Assembly (NCBI GenBank): GCA_030144965.1
Contig: JAMPUU010000012.1
Span: 496,001-560,000 of the forward strand
Source of the DNA: Nitrospira sp. BO4
GTDB lineage: Bacteria; Nitrospirota; Nitrospiria; Nitrospirales; Nitrospiraceae
Length of the DNA: 64,000 nt
Reading direction: 5' to 3'
Position 1 is the stretch's first letter; every line of letters starts with the position of its first letter. Of the stretch, positions 27,969-35,873 are shown piece after piece. The notes beneath the pieces were generated by a model. It did no database searches, was not told the origin of the DNA, and saw only the letters and a program-made list of their open reading frames with translations. The position numbers and the translations under genes are program-made.

Positions 27969-28535
27969 CTAGCCGCAGACGCAGTTCAGGCAGCCATGCC
28001 GACTGCAGATGCCGCAAGCATCCTCGAGAGAGGTACGCAGCGCTTGGCGTGCCCTGTGCAAACGAACCGTGAGATTGTTCCGCGATATCTTTAACTCCTT
28101 TGCGACACGTGCCGGCGATTCGCCATCGAGATCGATGCGTTTGATCAGCTCTGCATAGTTCCCACGAAGACTCGGAAGGAGACCGTGAAGACAGGCACAA
28201 GCGGTTGCCTTGACTTCATCCGGTGGCGGTTCCTGATGAGTGCCCAGAACGATCGATTCCTGCAGTAGGGCCTGGTTACGGCGAACCTCAGCTCCCTGGG
28301 CACGATAGTAATCGACGATCGTGTGGCGAAGGATGCGGTAGAACCAGGCCAGCACACTTTCCTCGTTGTGTAATGAGCGGTAATGCTCGACGGCTCGGGT
28401 GAGACTTTGCTGGAGGATATCTTCCGCGACACCTTGATCGCCGACTCGACTCCGGACAAACTGCTTGAAAGCCGACTCGTGCTCAAGCAGTCGCTCAATG
28501 ACTCCGCTCTTTCTTGCCTCATCCATCGCAATCAC
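27969..28535 (-). CDS. CorE-like ECF sigma factor with Cys-rich C-terminus
   Basis: A 188-residue RNA polymerase sigma factor. Sigma2 is near residues 20-90 (VRSRVGDQGVAEDILQQSL, then LAWFYRILRHTIVDYYRAQG) and sigma4 near 120-172 (GESPARVAKELKISRNNLTV). The linker carries a CxC (TACACL) and the tail ends CGICSRHGCLNCVCG, with five cysteines. CorE-type (ECF44) sigma factors are activated by metal bound to such a tail without an anti-sigma factor. Here copA lies 160 bases downstream on the same strand, a likely target. The start is GTG with GGTGG six bases upstream; ATG 28526 is possible. Confidence 0.9.
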   Translation of the reverse strand: MIAMDEARKSGVIERLLEHESAFKQFVRSRVGDQGVAEDILQQSLTRAVEHYRSLHNEESVLAWFYRILRHTIVDYYRAQGAEVRRNQALLQESIVLGTHQEPPPDEVKATACACLHGLLPSLRGNYAELIKRIDLDGESPARVAKELKISRNNLTVRLHRARQALRTSLEDACGICSRHGCLNCVCG

Positions 28536-28549
28536 AATTCACCACCACA

Positions 28550-29206
28550 TCACTTCTTCGAGTCTGCTTCGAGAATGCTGCGGATGATCGTGACGACATT
28601 CTCGGGAACCATATTGGTGCCATCAACTTTGATATTCCCATCCAGCAGGAGCGACGGCGTAGACGACACTTTGATCCGTTCGCCCCATCGGCGCCCGTCT
28701 TCAAACAGCTTGGCAGGCTTTCCGCTTTCCAGCCCGGCTTCGAATGTCTCAATGTCGAGGCCGACCTCTTTGATCAGCAGTGAACGAATTGAACGATCCA
28801 GAACACCATCAAGCTTGTCCTTGTGAATAGTGCGAAACAGAACGGCTTTCATGCGGTCTCCCTTGCCCATCAGCTTCGCTTGCTCGTACATGTCAAAAGC
28901 GGTAGGAAGCTTCCCAGGAATGACGGGGAACCCGACCATTGTGACTTCGACTTTGTTCCCGAATTCTTTGAGAAGCAAAGGCACTCCTGTTTCCTCGAAG
29001 TGATGGCAATGCGGGCAGTAGAAGTCGGCAAACTCAACCACTTTCACTTTGCCCGGCTGGTGAGTCGAGGGTTCGTCATTGAGGACTTCGAACTTGCCCT
29101 TCAGCTCCGGCTTGGCGGCTTGCGCACCGAACGGGACAGTGAACAGCCCGATCGCTCCCACCATCACACATGCAAGCTTCCACATCGACGTCGTACGACC
29201 GTTCAT
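28550..29206 (-). CDS. periplasmic DsbA-like thiol:disulfide oxidoreductase
   Basis: A 218-residue protein with signal peptide (about residues 1-30) and a thioredoxin fold. The active site reads FADFYCPHCHHF near residues 62-73, with the CPHC pair of DsbA, and the cis-Pro region is STPSLLLDG near residue 182. AAAGGAG stands seven bases before the ATG. It ends 14 bases before the ECF sigma gene, so the two are probably co-transcribed and may connect copper stress with disulfide repair (inference). Confidence 0.9.
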   Translation of the reverse strand: MNGRTTSMWKLACVMVGAIGLFTVPFGAQAAKPELKGKFEVLNDEPSTHQPGKVKVVEFADFYCPHCHHFEETGVPLLLKEFGNKVEVTMVGFPVIPGKLPTAFDMYEQAKLMGKGDRMKAVLFRTIHKDKLDGVLDRSIRSLLIKEVGLDIETFEAGLESGKPAKLFEDGRRWGERIKVSSTPSLLLDGNIKVDGTNMVPENVVTIIRSILEADSKK

Positions 29207-29272
29207 CTCATACTCCTTTCACAGGTAAGCGTCCGGCGTTCATTATAGCGGATGGAGCCTACACTTGCGCTT

Positions 29273-29281
29273 TGTTATAAT
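29273..29281 (+). promoter_or_regulatory. extended -10 promoter, predicted leaderless transcript
   Basis: TGTTATAAT is a perfect extended -10 element (TGn plus TATAAT at 29276-29281). The ATG of the Slp-like gene is at 29288, seven bases past the -10, exactly where transcription would start. There is no Shine-Dalgarno and no good -35 sequence. The message is therefore predicted to be leaderless. Confidence 0.5.
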
Positions 29282-29287
29282 TGCGAC

Positions 29288-29839
29288 ATGAGAAGGTCAA
29301 GATATGTGTGTGCCGTCTTCGCATTTGCAATCCTTTCCGGCTGTGCCTTGACCGGTAATCAAGGGGATACTCTACCCTCAGGAACGCCTCGGATTAGTTA
29401 CGCCCAGGTTAAATCGACTCCGGAATCATACGATGGACAACCGGTGACATTCGGAGGAAAAGTGTTGGCTGCGAGGAGGCTCAAGGAGGGGACTAGAATT
29501 GAAATCCTGCAATTGCCGCTGACTGCTTCCCTCCAACCGACTATGGATCTCAGCAAGTCCGAAGGCCGTTTTGTAGCCATGCAGAAGGACTTTTTGGATC
29601 CTGCGACGGTGCCACCAGGCACGTTTCTCACTGTTACCGGAGAAATGGCCGGCTCGGTCACCTTACCGCTCGACGAAATGCAATACAGCTACCCGGTCGT
29701 ACGCATCAACAACCTGCGCGTCTGGAACGACAACGAAGATGAAGCACCTCGCATTCGCCCCCATCCCTATATGGGCTACCGCCCTTATTGGGGCCCCTAT
29801 TGGTCTCCCTACTGGAGTCCCTGGCCTTACTATTGGTAA
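29288..29839 (+). CDS. Slp-family outer-membrane lipoprotein
   Basis: A 183-residue lipoprotein with a lipobox (AILSGCALTG, Cys near residue 19). The body matches the Slp fold by pattern: PRISYAQVKSTPESYDGQ, VTFGGKVLAARR and PPGTFLTVTGEMAGS. It ends with an unusual Pro/Trp/Tyr-rich tail (residues about 159-183, repeats of PYW). Slp proteins are stress- or starvation-induced surface lipoproteins of unclear role. The start choice follows the leaderless promoter just upstream; the longer frame to 29252 has no ribosome site. Confidence 0.8.
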   Translation: MRRSRYVCAVFAFAILSGCALTGNQGDTLPSGTPRISYAQVKSTPESYDGQPVTFGGKVLAARRLKEGTRIEILQLPLTASLQPTMDLSKSEGRFVAMQKDFLDPATVPPGTFLTVTGEMAGSVTLPLDEMQYSYPVVRINNLRVWNDNEDEAPRIRPHPYMGYRPYWGPYWSPYWSPWPYYW

Positions 29840-29935
29840 AACAGGCGGCCTCCTTGGTCGAGTCTCCTCCCACCTCTCTTAACGCCCGATATTTTCCTTC
29901 CCGTTGCAGTGCGCACGAACAGGAATACAAGTAGA

Positions 29936-29965
29936 TTGCACTTGGTACGCTAGATTGTATACAAT
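29936..29965 (+). promoter_or_regulatory. gntR promoter with overlapping ATTGTATACAAT operator
   Basis: A perfect 12-base palindrome ATTGTATACAAT lies at 29954-29965. It overlaps the likely -10 (TATACA, 29958-29963), which is 16 bases from TTGCAC (29936-29941). FCD-type GntR regulators often bind NTNGTATACNAN-like palindromes, so this is probably the autoregulatory site. The same palindrome stands before fdrA. Confidence 0.65.
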
Positions 29966-30037
29966 CCGAGGGTCCTGTCTACCGGAATCAGCAAGCCTGA
30001 ACACCGTCGTACTCTTGATCGATTGGATACTGAAACC

Positions 30038-30751
30038 ATGGGAACATCGAACAGTCGGATGAGAGAACGAGAACGCTCCAACCTTAGCGCATCGATCGTG
30101 GCCGCGCTGAAGGAACAAATCATCCATTGGCACTACCCTCCGGAACATCGATTGACCGAGGCCGAACTCTGCAAGGAGTTCGGCGTGAGCCGAAGTCCGG
30201 TGCGTGAAGCGCTCCGCATGCTGGCATCCGAAGGATTTGTAAGAAAATTGCCGAATCGGGCCTATGTCGTCCGACAGTACAGTCTCGGTGAGATCGAGGA
30301 GCTCTACGAGCTTCGCTTGGCGTTGGAACTCTATACCGTCGAACGCTTAGCGACAAAAGGTCCACTCCACAGAAACGATCAGGAGGATATCAACAAACTC
30401 AAGAACACATGGACCGAGTTGTTGAACGGATCCGCCAAGAAGGCCGATGAACTCGCCAGACTGGACACTCTGTTTCACGAGACACTCGCCCATGCCTTGG
30501 GAAACAAGCCTCTCTTGCAGCACCTCCGCACTATCAATGAGCGGTTGATGCTTTTTCGGATGATCGATTTCGACAAGTCGGACCGAACGCAAAGCACGTG
30601 CCGTCAGCATCTCAGAATCCTGAAATGCATAGGATCCAAGGATCCTCAGGGAGCACGGGCGGCGATGCAACGCAACATCGAGGAAGGACGGAACAATGTT
30701 CACACCGCGATTAAGGACGCGCTGGCCAAAGCGTATTCGTTGAGAACGTAA
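30038..30751 (+). CDS. GntR-family (FCD) transcriptional regulator
   Basis: A 237-residue regulator. The N-terminal winged helix-turn-helix (about residues 15-80) contains EHRLTEAELCKEFGVSRSPV and REALRMLASEGFVRKLPNRA, the GntR signature. The C-terminal FCD helical domain (about 90-225) begins IEELYELRLALELYTVERLA and has the Asp/His metal-ligand pattern (LDTLFHETLAHALGN). It is divergent from nothing and heads the ureide locus. Its promoter overlaps a palindrome that recurs before fdrA, so it is probably a repressor released by a ureide ligand (inference). ATG 30038 is chosen over a TTG at 30023. Confidence 0.92.
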   Translation: MGTSNSRMRERERSNLSASIVAALKEQIIHWHYPPEHRLTEAELCKEFGVSRSPVREALRMLASEGFVRKLPNRAYVVRQYSLGEIEELYELRLALELYTVERLATKGPLHRNDQEDINKLKNTWTELLNGSAKKADELARLDTLFHETLAHALGNKPLLQHLRTINERLMLFRMIDFDKSDRTQSTCRQHLRILKCIGSKDPQGARAAMQRNIEEGRNNVHTAIKDALAKAYSLRT

Positions 30752-30791
30752 CGAACGTATTCTCATCTCGCCGGGCAATGGAGTGCCACTC

Positions 30792-31742
30792 ATGCATGTC
30801 CACGCCCTCTCCGTCGGTATTCAGGTCCCGACCCGTCATTTCAGCGGGATCGTGCATAGCGTCTTCCACCAGGCCTGCAACATACGACTCGAGCCACACG
30901 GCCTGCTGACTCTTCTCCCTTCCATGAAAGACAATGTCCCTCAAGGTATCCGCTTGAATACCTCGTCTCAGCGTGTCTTCTCGGACCTTCTCCGAGTCGG
31001 CCAACCGGTCGCCTGCCGGGGAGGTATTCTCCGCGCCGGTGGGCCTGATTTTTCCGTTGACCTGCGACCCGCACGTCCTTGGCATATCGATCTCCAAGGG
31101 TTGCGCATTGATCTTCGTCACCACGCCCAAGCCCACTCCTGGGCGATCGCCTGGTCGGAATTGCAGCGCTCAGGGCATAGAAGCGGCCTATCGAAGATTG
31201 TGAGACCCGTTTCTCCCTTAAAGGAGCAGTCGGACACTCCGGCCGCCACAGAGATGCTTCTGCACCCATCGCCTCACGCGATTCCTACCCTGCTGCACGC
31301 AACAAGAGATTTTCAGCTGGAAGATGCCAAGGCTTCCATCATGTCATTGATCGGACTGGGGCCAGGCTTAACTCCATCCGGCGATGATTTTCTCGTGGGC
31401 TATTTGGCCGGCTTGTGGGCCACGGCGGGTCACAGCCCATCGCGGACGCAATTCGTGGGCGCCCTCGGTGCTGAGATATCCGCAGCCGCGCGAAACACCA
31501 ATGAGATCAGCGGCGCCTATCTCCGATCAGCAGCCACCGGCCATGTCTCTGAACCCATCGCGAAATTGGCCCAGCAGCTGAAACAGGCGAACGACATGAG
31601 GAATGTCAGGGCGGCCACACAAGCCGCGTTGCAAGTCGGCCATACGTCCGGTACCGACGGGGTGTTGGGGCTGCTGTTGGGCTGCCTCGCCTGGCAATGC
31701 CCGGCACCCCCTCTTCTTTATCCGTCTGTGTTCTTTGATTGA
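30792..31742 (+). CDS. allH: AllH-like DUF2877 protein (carbamoyltransferase component)
   Basis: A 316-residue cytosolic protein. The signature LIGLGPGLTPSGDDFLVGYL (near residues 195-215) is diagnostic for DUF2877. In Escherichia coli the DUF2877 protein AllH, with AllF (FdrA) and AllG (DUF1116), forms an oxamate carbamoyltransferase of anaerobic allantoin breakdown. GGAG lies eight bases before the ATG at 30792. It directly follows gntR and precedes the operator and promoter of fdrA, so it is probably transcribed with the regulator. Confidence 0.8.
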   Translation: MHVHALSVGIQVPTRHFSGIVHSVFHQACNIRLEPHGLLTLLPSMKDNVPQGIRLNTSSQRVFSDLLRVGQPVACRGGILRAGGPDFSVDLRPARPWHIDLQGLRIDLRHHAQAHSWAIAWSELQRSGHRSGLSKIVRPVSPLKEQSDTPAATEMLLHPSPHAIPTLLHATRDFQLEDAKASIMSLIGLGPGLTPSGDDFLVGYLAGLWATAGHSPSRTQFVGALGAEISAAARNTNEISGAYLRSAATGHVSEPIAKLAQQLKQANDMRNVRAATQAALQVGHTSGTDGVLGLLLGCLAWQCPAPPLLYPSVFFD

Positions 31743-31837
31743 TCCGTCCGCCATGAAACGCGGCCCGAACGATGAAGGAGCGATGAGACCCGATCCACGA
31801 ATTGATTTGCCGTATGGCTCGCGCTCCAGATTTGCTC

Positions 31838-31854
31838 TTGACATTGTATACAAT
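31838..31854 (+). promoter_or_regulatory. fdrA operon promoter (-35) with ATTGTATACAAT operator
   Basis: A consensus -35 TTGACA (31838-31843) shares its last base with the palindrome ATTGTATACAAT (31843-31854), identical to the one before gntR. The -10 would fall near 31860-31866 and is not well conserved. A repressor on the palindrome would block the promoter of the fdrA-allG-carbamate kinase-transporter-hydrolase run. Nothing else is seen in the 157-base gap between allH and fdrA. Confidence 0.65.
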
Positions 31855-31899
31855 ATTGTGTTCCATTTGGGCCCGTAGCTCTCACCAAGGACCGACCAC

Positions 31900-33459
31900 A
31901 TGGCCACGGCCACAAAAGTACTCAAAAATTTCTATCGTGACTCCGTCTCGCTGATGCAACTCTCCTCCACGTTCGCCAAGCTGCCGGGCGTGGAACAAGC
32001 CTCGGCCATCATGGCTTCCCCCAACAATATGAGCTTGCTCCGGGAAGCCGGATTGCTGACCGAATCCGTCGACGCCAGCGCCAACGACTTGCTGATTGCG
32101 CTGCAAGGCGACGCCGATGCACTGGAATCAGCGTTGGCAGCCGCGGAGTCGGCATTGAAACAGCCTCCTCCATCGTCTTCGGGAGGCGGATCGTCACGCG
32201 GTCTCCCTCCACGAAGCATCGAAATGGGGCTGGGGAATATGGTCGGCGCGAACCTTGTCCTGATCTCCACTCCCGGCGAGTACGCGGCATCGGAGGCCTT
32301 CAAGGCATTGAGTCTCGGCCTCAACGTGATGCTGTTCAGTGACAACGTCGAGTTGAAAGACGAAATCGCGCTCAAACGTTTCGCCCAATCCCGCGACCTC
32401 ATCGTGATGGGCCCGGATTGCGGAACGGCCATTATCAACGGCATCCCGCTCGCCTTCGCCAACGTGGTGCGCCGCGGAGTCATCGGTGCCGTCGGAGCAT
32501 CCGGGACGGGCTTACAGCAGGTCACCTGCCTGGTCGATCGATGGGGGGGCGGCATTTCACAAGCGATCGGCACCGGCGGGCACGATTTGCATCGAGACGT
32601 CGGCGGCATTTCCATGCTTCAGGGGCTGAAAGCCCTCATTGCCGACGCCTCCACCTCGGTCATCGTGCTGATCTCCAAGCCTCCATCTCCGGAAGTGGCC
32701 GGACATGTGCTGCAAGCCGCGGAACGCGCCGGCAAGCCGGTCGTGGTGAATTTTCTCGGCGCCGATCCTGCGCGCGTCAGGCGCGGCAATGTGTTCGCCG
32801 CCACAACTCTGGAGGATGCCGCAGCGGCAGCGGTGGCTCTCGCTGAAGGCCGAAACCCTGACGATGCCAAGCCGAAATGCCCACCTGTCTCCATTCCGTC
32901 CAAACTGTCCCCCGGACAGCAATACATCCGTGGCCTGTACAGTGGAGGGACCTTTTGTTACGAAGCGACCCTCTTGCTGAAGAAGGAATTAGGACAAGTC
33001 TCTTCCAACACGCCGGTGGAGCCCGGAGACCGTTTAGGCGATGTCTGGACGAGTCGGGCACACACCGTCATCGATTTGGGGGACGATCTGTTCACTCGCG
33101 GACGTCCACATCCGATGATCGATCATCGACTGAGGAATGAACGCCTCATCAAAGAGGCTACCGATCCTGAAACGGCAGTCATCCTGCTGGACGTGGTCCT
33201 TGGATATGGGTCTCATGCCGATCCCGCCGGTGAAATCGTGCCGGTCGTTCAAAAGGCGCGCGAGGTGGCGGGCAAGGCCGGAAGAGACCTGGTGATCGTA
33301 GGCTTCGTGTGCGGGACTGCCGGAGATCCACAGAATCTTGCTCGGCAGGAAGCGGCCTTGCGAGAGGCCGGCGTCATCCTTGCCGAGAGCAACGCTCAAG
33401 CGGTGCGCATGGCAACCGCCGTGGCAGTAGGAGCAGGCGCTGTCGGAGGGCGATTATGA
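31900..33459 (+). CDS. fdrA: FdrA (AllF)-like carbamoyltransferase subunit
   Basis: A 519-residue protein of the FdrA/succinyl-CoA-synthetase-like superfamily. Residues near 165-230 show DLIVMGPDCGTAIINGIPLA, VVRRGVIGAVGASGTGLQQV and GTGGHDLHRDVGG, the phosphohistidine-type region. AAGGA lies eight bases before the ATG. In E. coli FdrA is AllF of the oxamate carbamoyltransferase, which uses phosphate to give carbamoyl phosphate. Its 3' end overlaps the next gene (ATGA), which encodes the partner AllG, in the same order as in known all loci. Confidence 0.88.
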   Translation: MATATKVLKNFYRDSVSLMQLSSTFAKLPGVEQASAIMASPNNMSLLREAGLLTESVDASANDLLIALQGDADALESALAAAESALKQPPPSSSGGGSSRGLPPRSIEMGLGNMVGANLVLISTPGEYAASEAFKALSLGLNVMLFSDNVELKDEIALKRFAQSRDLIVMGPDCGTAIINGIPLAFANVVRRGVIGAVGASGTGLQQVTCLVDRWGGGISQAIGTGGHDLHRDVGGISMLQGLKALIADASTSVIVLISKPPSPEVAGHVLQAAERAGKPVVVNFLGADPARVRRGNVFAATTLEDAAAAAVALAEGRNPDDAKPKCPPVSIPSKLSPGQQYIRGLYSGGTFCYEATLLLKKELGQVSSNTPVEPGDRLGDVWTSRAHTVIDLGDDLFTRGRPHPMIDHRLRNERLIKEATDPETAVILLDVVLGYGSHADPAGEIVPVVQKAREVAGKAGRDLVIVGFVCGTAGDPQNLARQEAALREAGVILAESNAQAVRMATAVAVGAGAVGGRL

Positions 33460-34871
33460 TGCAGGCCATGCTCCAAGAGAAGCTTCAAGTATTAAACGTC
33501 GGGCTTTCTTCCTTCGCTGATTCCATCGTCATGGCAGGCGGTTCAGCTCTCCAAATCGAATGGGCTCCGCCCGCACAGGGACAGGCGGAGGTGGGCCGCG
33601 ACCTGGCCCGACTGGTCAACCTTTCCGTGGTTGAAACAGCGAACCGAACAGCCTTCGACGCCTACCAATCGGCCCAGCCGGTGCTTCGCGGAGTCGGCAT
33701 TGCGGGTCGCGTCATTCCCAACATGGCGGAGCGCATGATCCTCCACAGTGGTCCTCCCATTGCCTGGAACGACATGTGTGGTCCGATGAAAGGGGCGATT
33801 GTCGGCGCCATTCTTTACGAAGGATGGGCCGAGGATCTGGCCAAAGCGGAGTCGCTTGCTTCCCGTGGCGAGATTGTCTTCGAGGCATGCCATCATCATC
33901 GCGCAGTCGGCCCCATGGCCGGCATCATCAGCCCCTCCATGCCGGTCTGGATCGTGGACAATACCACCCAGGGCAACCAGTCGTTCTGCAATTTTAACGA
34001 GGGAATCGGAAAGGCGCTTCGATTCGGCGCCAATAGCCAGGAAGTGATCAACCGTCTCAAGTGGATGGGCGAGGTCCTCGCCCCGGCGTTACGGGCAGGC
34101 ATCGAGACATTGGGGGGGCTCGAGCTGAAGACCTTGATGGCGCAGGCGCTGCACATGGGAGATGAAATCCACAATCGTAATGTCGCGGCGTCTTCGCTGT
34201 TTCTGAAGCGGCTGGTCCCCGCGCTCCTGAAGACACGCACGCCGTCTAACGAGATCGCCGCGGTCGTCGACTTTATCGCCGGCAACGATCACTTCTTCCT
34301 CAATCTTTCCATGGCTGCTTGTAAAGCGATGCTCGATGCCGCGCACGGCGTGTCCGGCAGCAGCATGGTCACGGCCATGGCGCGCAACGGCGTCGAGTTC
34401 GGTATTCGCGTCAGCGGGACCGGCGAGCAATGGTTTACGGCGCCAGCGCCGATCGTCGAGGGGCTTCTCTTCCCAGGATATGCTCCGTCGGATGCGGCGC
34501 CCGATTTGGGCGACAGCGCGATCACGGAGACCGCCGGTGTAGGCGGCTTTGCGATGGCAACCTCCCCGGCCATCGTCAAGTTCGTAGGAGGCACTCCGCA
34601 GGACGCGATCGACAACACAATGTCCATGACCCATATCACGCTCGGTCGAAATAACGCATTTACACTGCCGCCGATGAACTTTGCCGGTTCACCGGCAGGC
34701 ATTGATATTCGGAAAGTCGTCGATACCGGCATTCAACCGATCATCAATACGGGGATCGCCCACCGCGAGGCCGGAGTCGGTCAAATCGGAGCCGGCATTA
34801 CGCGCGCCCCGCTGGCCTGTTTCACACAGGCGGTGTCCGCGCTGGCTCGCGCCGTAGAACGGAGCGAGTAA
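33456..34871 (+). CDS. allG: AllG-like DUF1116 protein (carbamoyltransferase subunit)
   Basis: A 471-residue protein of the DUF1116 (YlbE) family. Diagnostic stretches are VIPNMAERMILHSGPPIAW, FEACHHHRAVGPMAGIISPS and VGQIGAGITRAPLACF. The family is the partner of FdrA in the AllFGH oxamate carbamoyltransferase. The start overlaps the fdrA stop (ATGATG; the first ATG is at 33456, the second at 33459), with GGAGG five to eight bases upstream. Carbamate kinase follows 12 bases after the stop. Confidence 0.88.
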   Translation: MMQAMLQEKLQVLNVGLSSFADSIVMAGGSALQIEWAPPAQGQAEVGRDLARLVNLSVVETANRTAFDAYQSAQPVLRGVGIAGRVIPNMAERMILHSGPPIAWNDMCGPMKGAIVGAILYEGWAEDLAKAESLASRGEIVFEACHHHRAVGPMAGIISPSMPVWIVDNTTQGNQSFCNFNEGIGKALRFGANSQEVINRLKWMGEVLAPALRAGIETLGGLELKTLMAQALHMGDEIHNRNVAASSLFLKRLVPALLKTRTPSNEIAAVVDFIAGNDHFFLNLSMAACKAMLDAAHGVSGSSMVTAMARNGVEFGIRVSGTGEQWFTAPAPIVEGLLFPGYAPSDAAPDLGDSAITETAGVGGFAMATSPAIVKFVGGTPQDAIDNTMSMTHITLGRNNAFTLPPMNFAGSPAGIDIRKVVDTGIQPIINTGIAHREAGVGQIGAGITRAPLACFTQAVSALARAVERSE

Positions 34872-34883
34872 GGAGGCCGCGTC

Positions 34884-35834
34884 ATGAGCGCAACGAACAA
34901 ACTGGCGGTAGTGGCGGTGGGCGGCAATGCCTTGATCAGAGACAAGCATCACGAATCGATCCCCGATCAGAACCGGGAAGCAGCTCTCACCTCGCACCAC
35001 ATCGCCGACATGATTGCGGCCGGATGGAATGTGGTCATCACGCATGGGACCGGTCCTCAAGTCGGGTTCATCATGCGCCGTTCCGAGTTGGCGCTGGAAG
35101 AAGTCCCGCCCGTTCCGATGGACTATGCCGATGCCGACCTACAGGGAGGCATCGGCTACATGTTCCTCAAAGCGCTGCACAACGAATTTCAGCAGCGCCG
35201 GCTGGATCGAAAGGCCGTGGCCATCATCACGCAGACGCTGGTGGATCGCAACGATCCCGCCTTTGCCGATCCGTCCAAACCGATCGGGTCTCATATGGAC
35301 GAGCAGACGGCGCAGCGACTCGCTCGCCGTCAGGGTTGGATCGTGAAGGAGGATGCGGGACGCGGATGGCGACGCGTGGTGCCCTCTCCTCTGCCGAAGA
35401 CCATCGTCGAGTTGGCGGCGATCAAGACATTGGCTCACGCAGGGTTTGTCGTGATTGCATGCGGCGGAGGAGGAATCCCGGTGGTGGAAGATGACGGAGG
35501 GAATCTGAACGGAGTCGAGGCTGTCATCGACAAGGACCTGGCCTCGAGCCTGCTGGCCCGCGGCATCGGCGCCGATCTGTTGATGGTCTCTACCGGTGTG
35601 GAGAAGGTGGCGATCGACTTCAATAAGCCTACCCAACGATGGCTGGATCGCATGACGGTGGCCGAAGCGAAGCTCTACTATGCGGACGATCAATTCGATA
35701 AAGGCAGCATGGGGCCGAAGATCCAAGCCCTGATCGAATTCATAGAAGGAGGTGGACAAACCGGGTTGATCACCAATCCTGAGAATATCGGTCGCGCCTT
35801 GGCCGGTAAAACGGGAACGTTCATCGTGAAGTAA
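34884..35834 (+). CDS. arcC: carbamate kinase
   Basis: A 316-residue amino-acid-kinase-fold enzyme. It begins KLAVVAVGGNALI with the phosphate-binding loop, then THGTGPQVGFIMRRSELA, IACGGGGIPVVED and the ending NPENIGRALAGKTGTFI, all carbamate-kinase hallmarks. It makes ATP from carbamoyl phosphate and ADP, releasing carbamate, which breaks down to ammonia and CO2. GGAGG stands before the ATG. Its place after the AllFGH homologues (as AllK in E. coli) fits an energy-yielding ureide route. Confidence 0.94.
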   Translation: MSATNKLAVVAVGGNALIRDKHHESIPDQNREAALTSHHIADMIAAGWNVVITHGTGPQVGFIMRRSELALEEVPPVPMDYADADLQGGIGYMFLKALHNEFQQRRLDRKAVAIITQTLVDRNDPAFADPSKPIGSHMDEQTAQRLARRQGWIVKEDAGRGWRRVVPSPLPKTIVELAAIKTLAHAGFVVIACGGGGIPVVEDDGGNLNGVEAVIDKDLASSLLARGIGADLLMVSTGVEKVAIDFNKPTQRWLDRMTVAEAKLYYADDQFDKGSMGPKIQALIEFIEGGGQTGLITNPENIGRALAGKTGTFIVK

Positions 35835-35873
35835 CGCATGCAGCCACACACATCTTAGCCGTAGGGAGGACAT

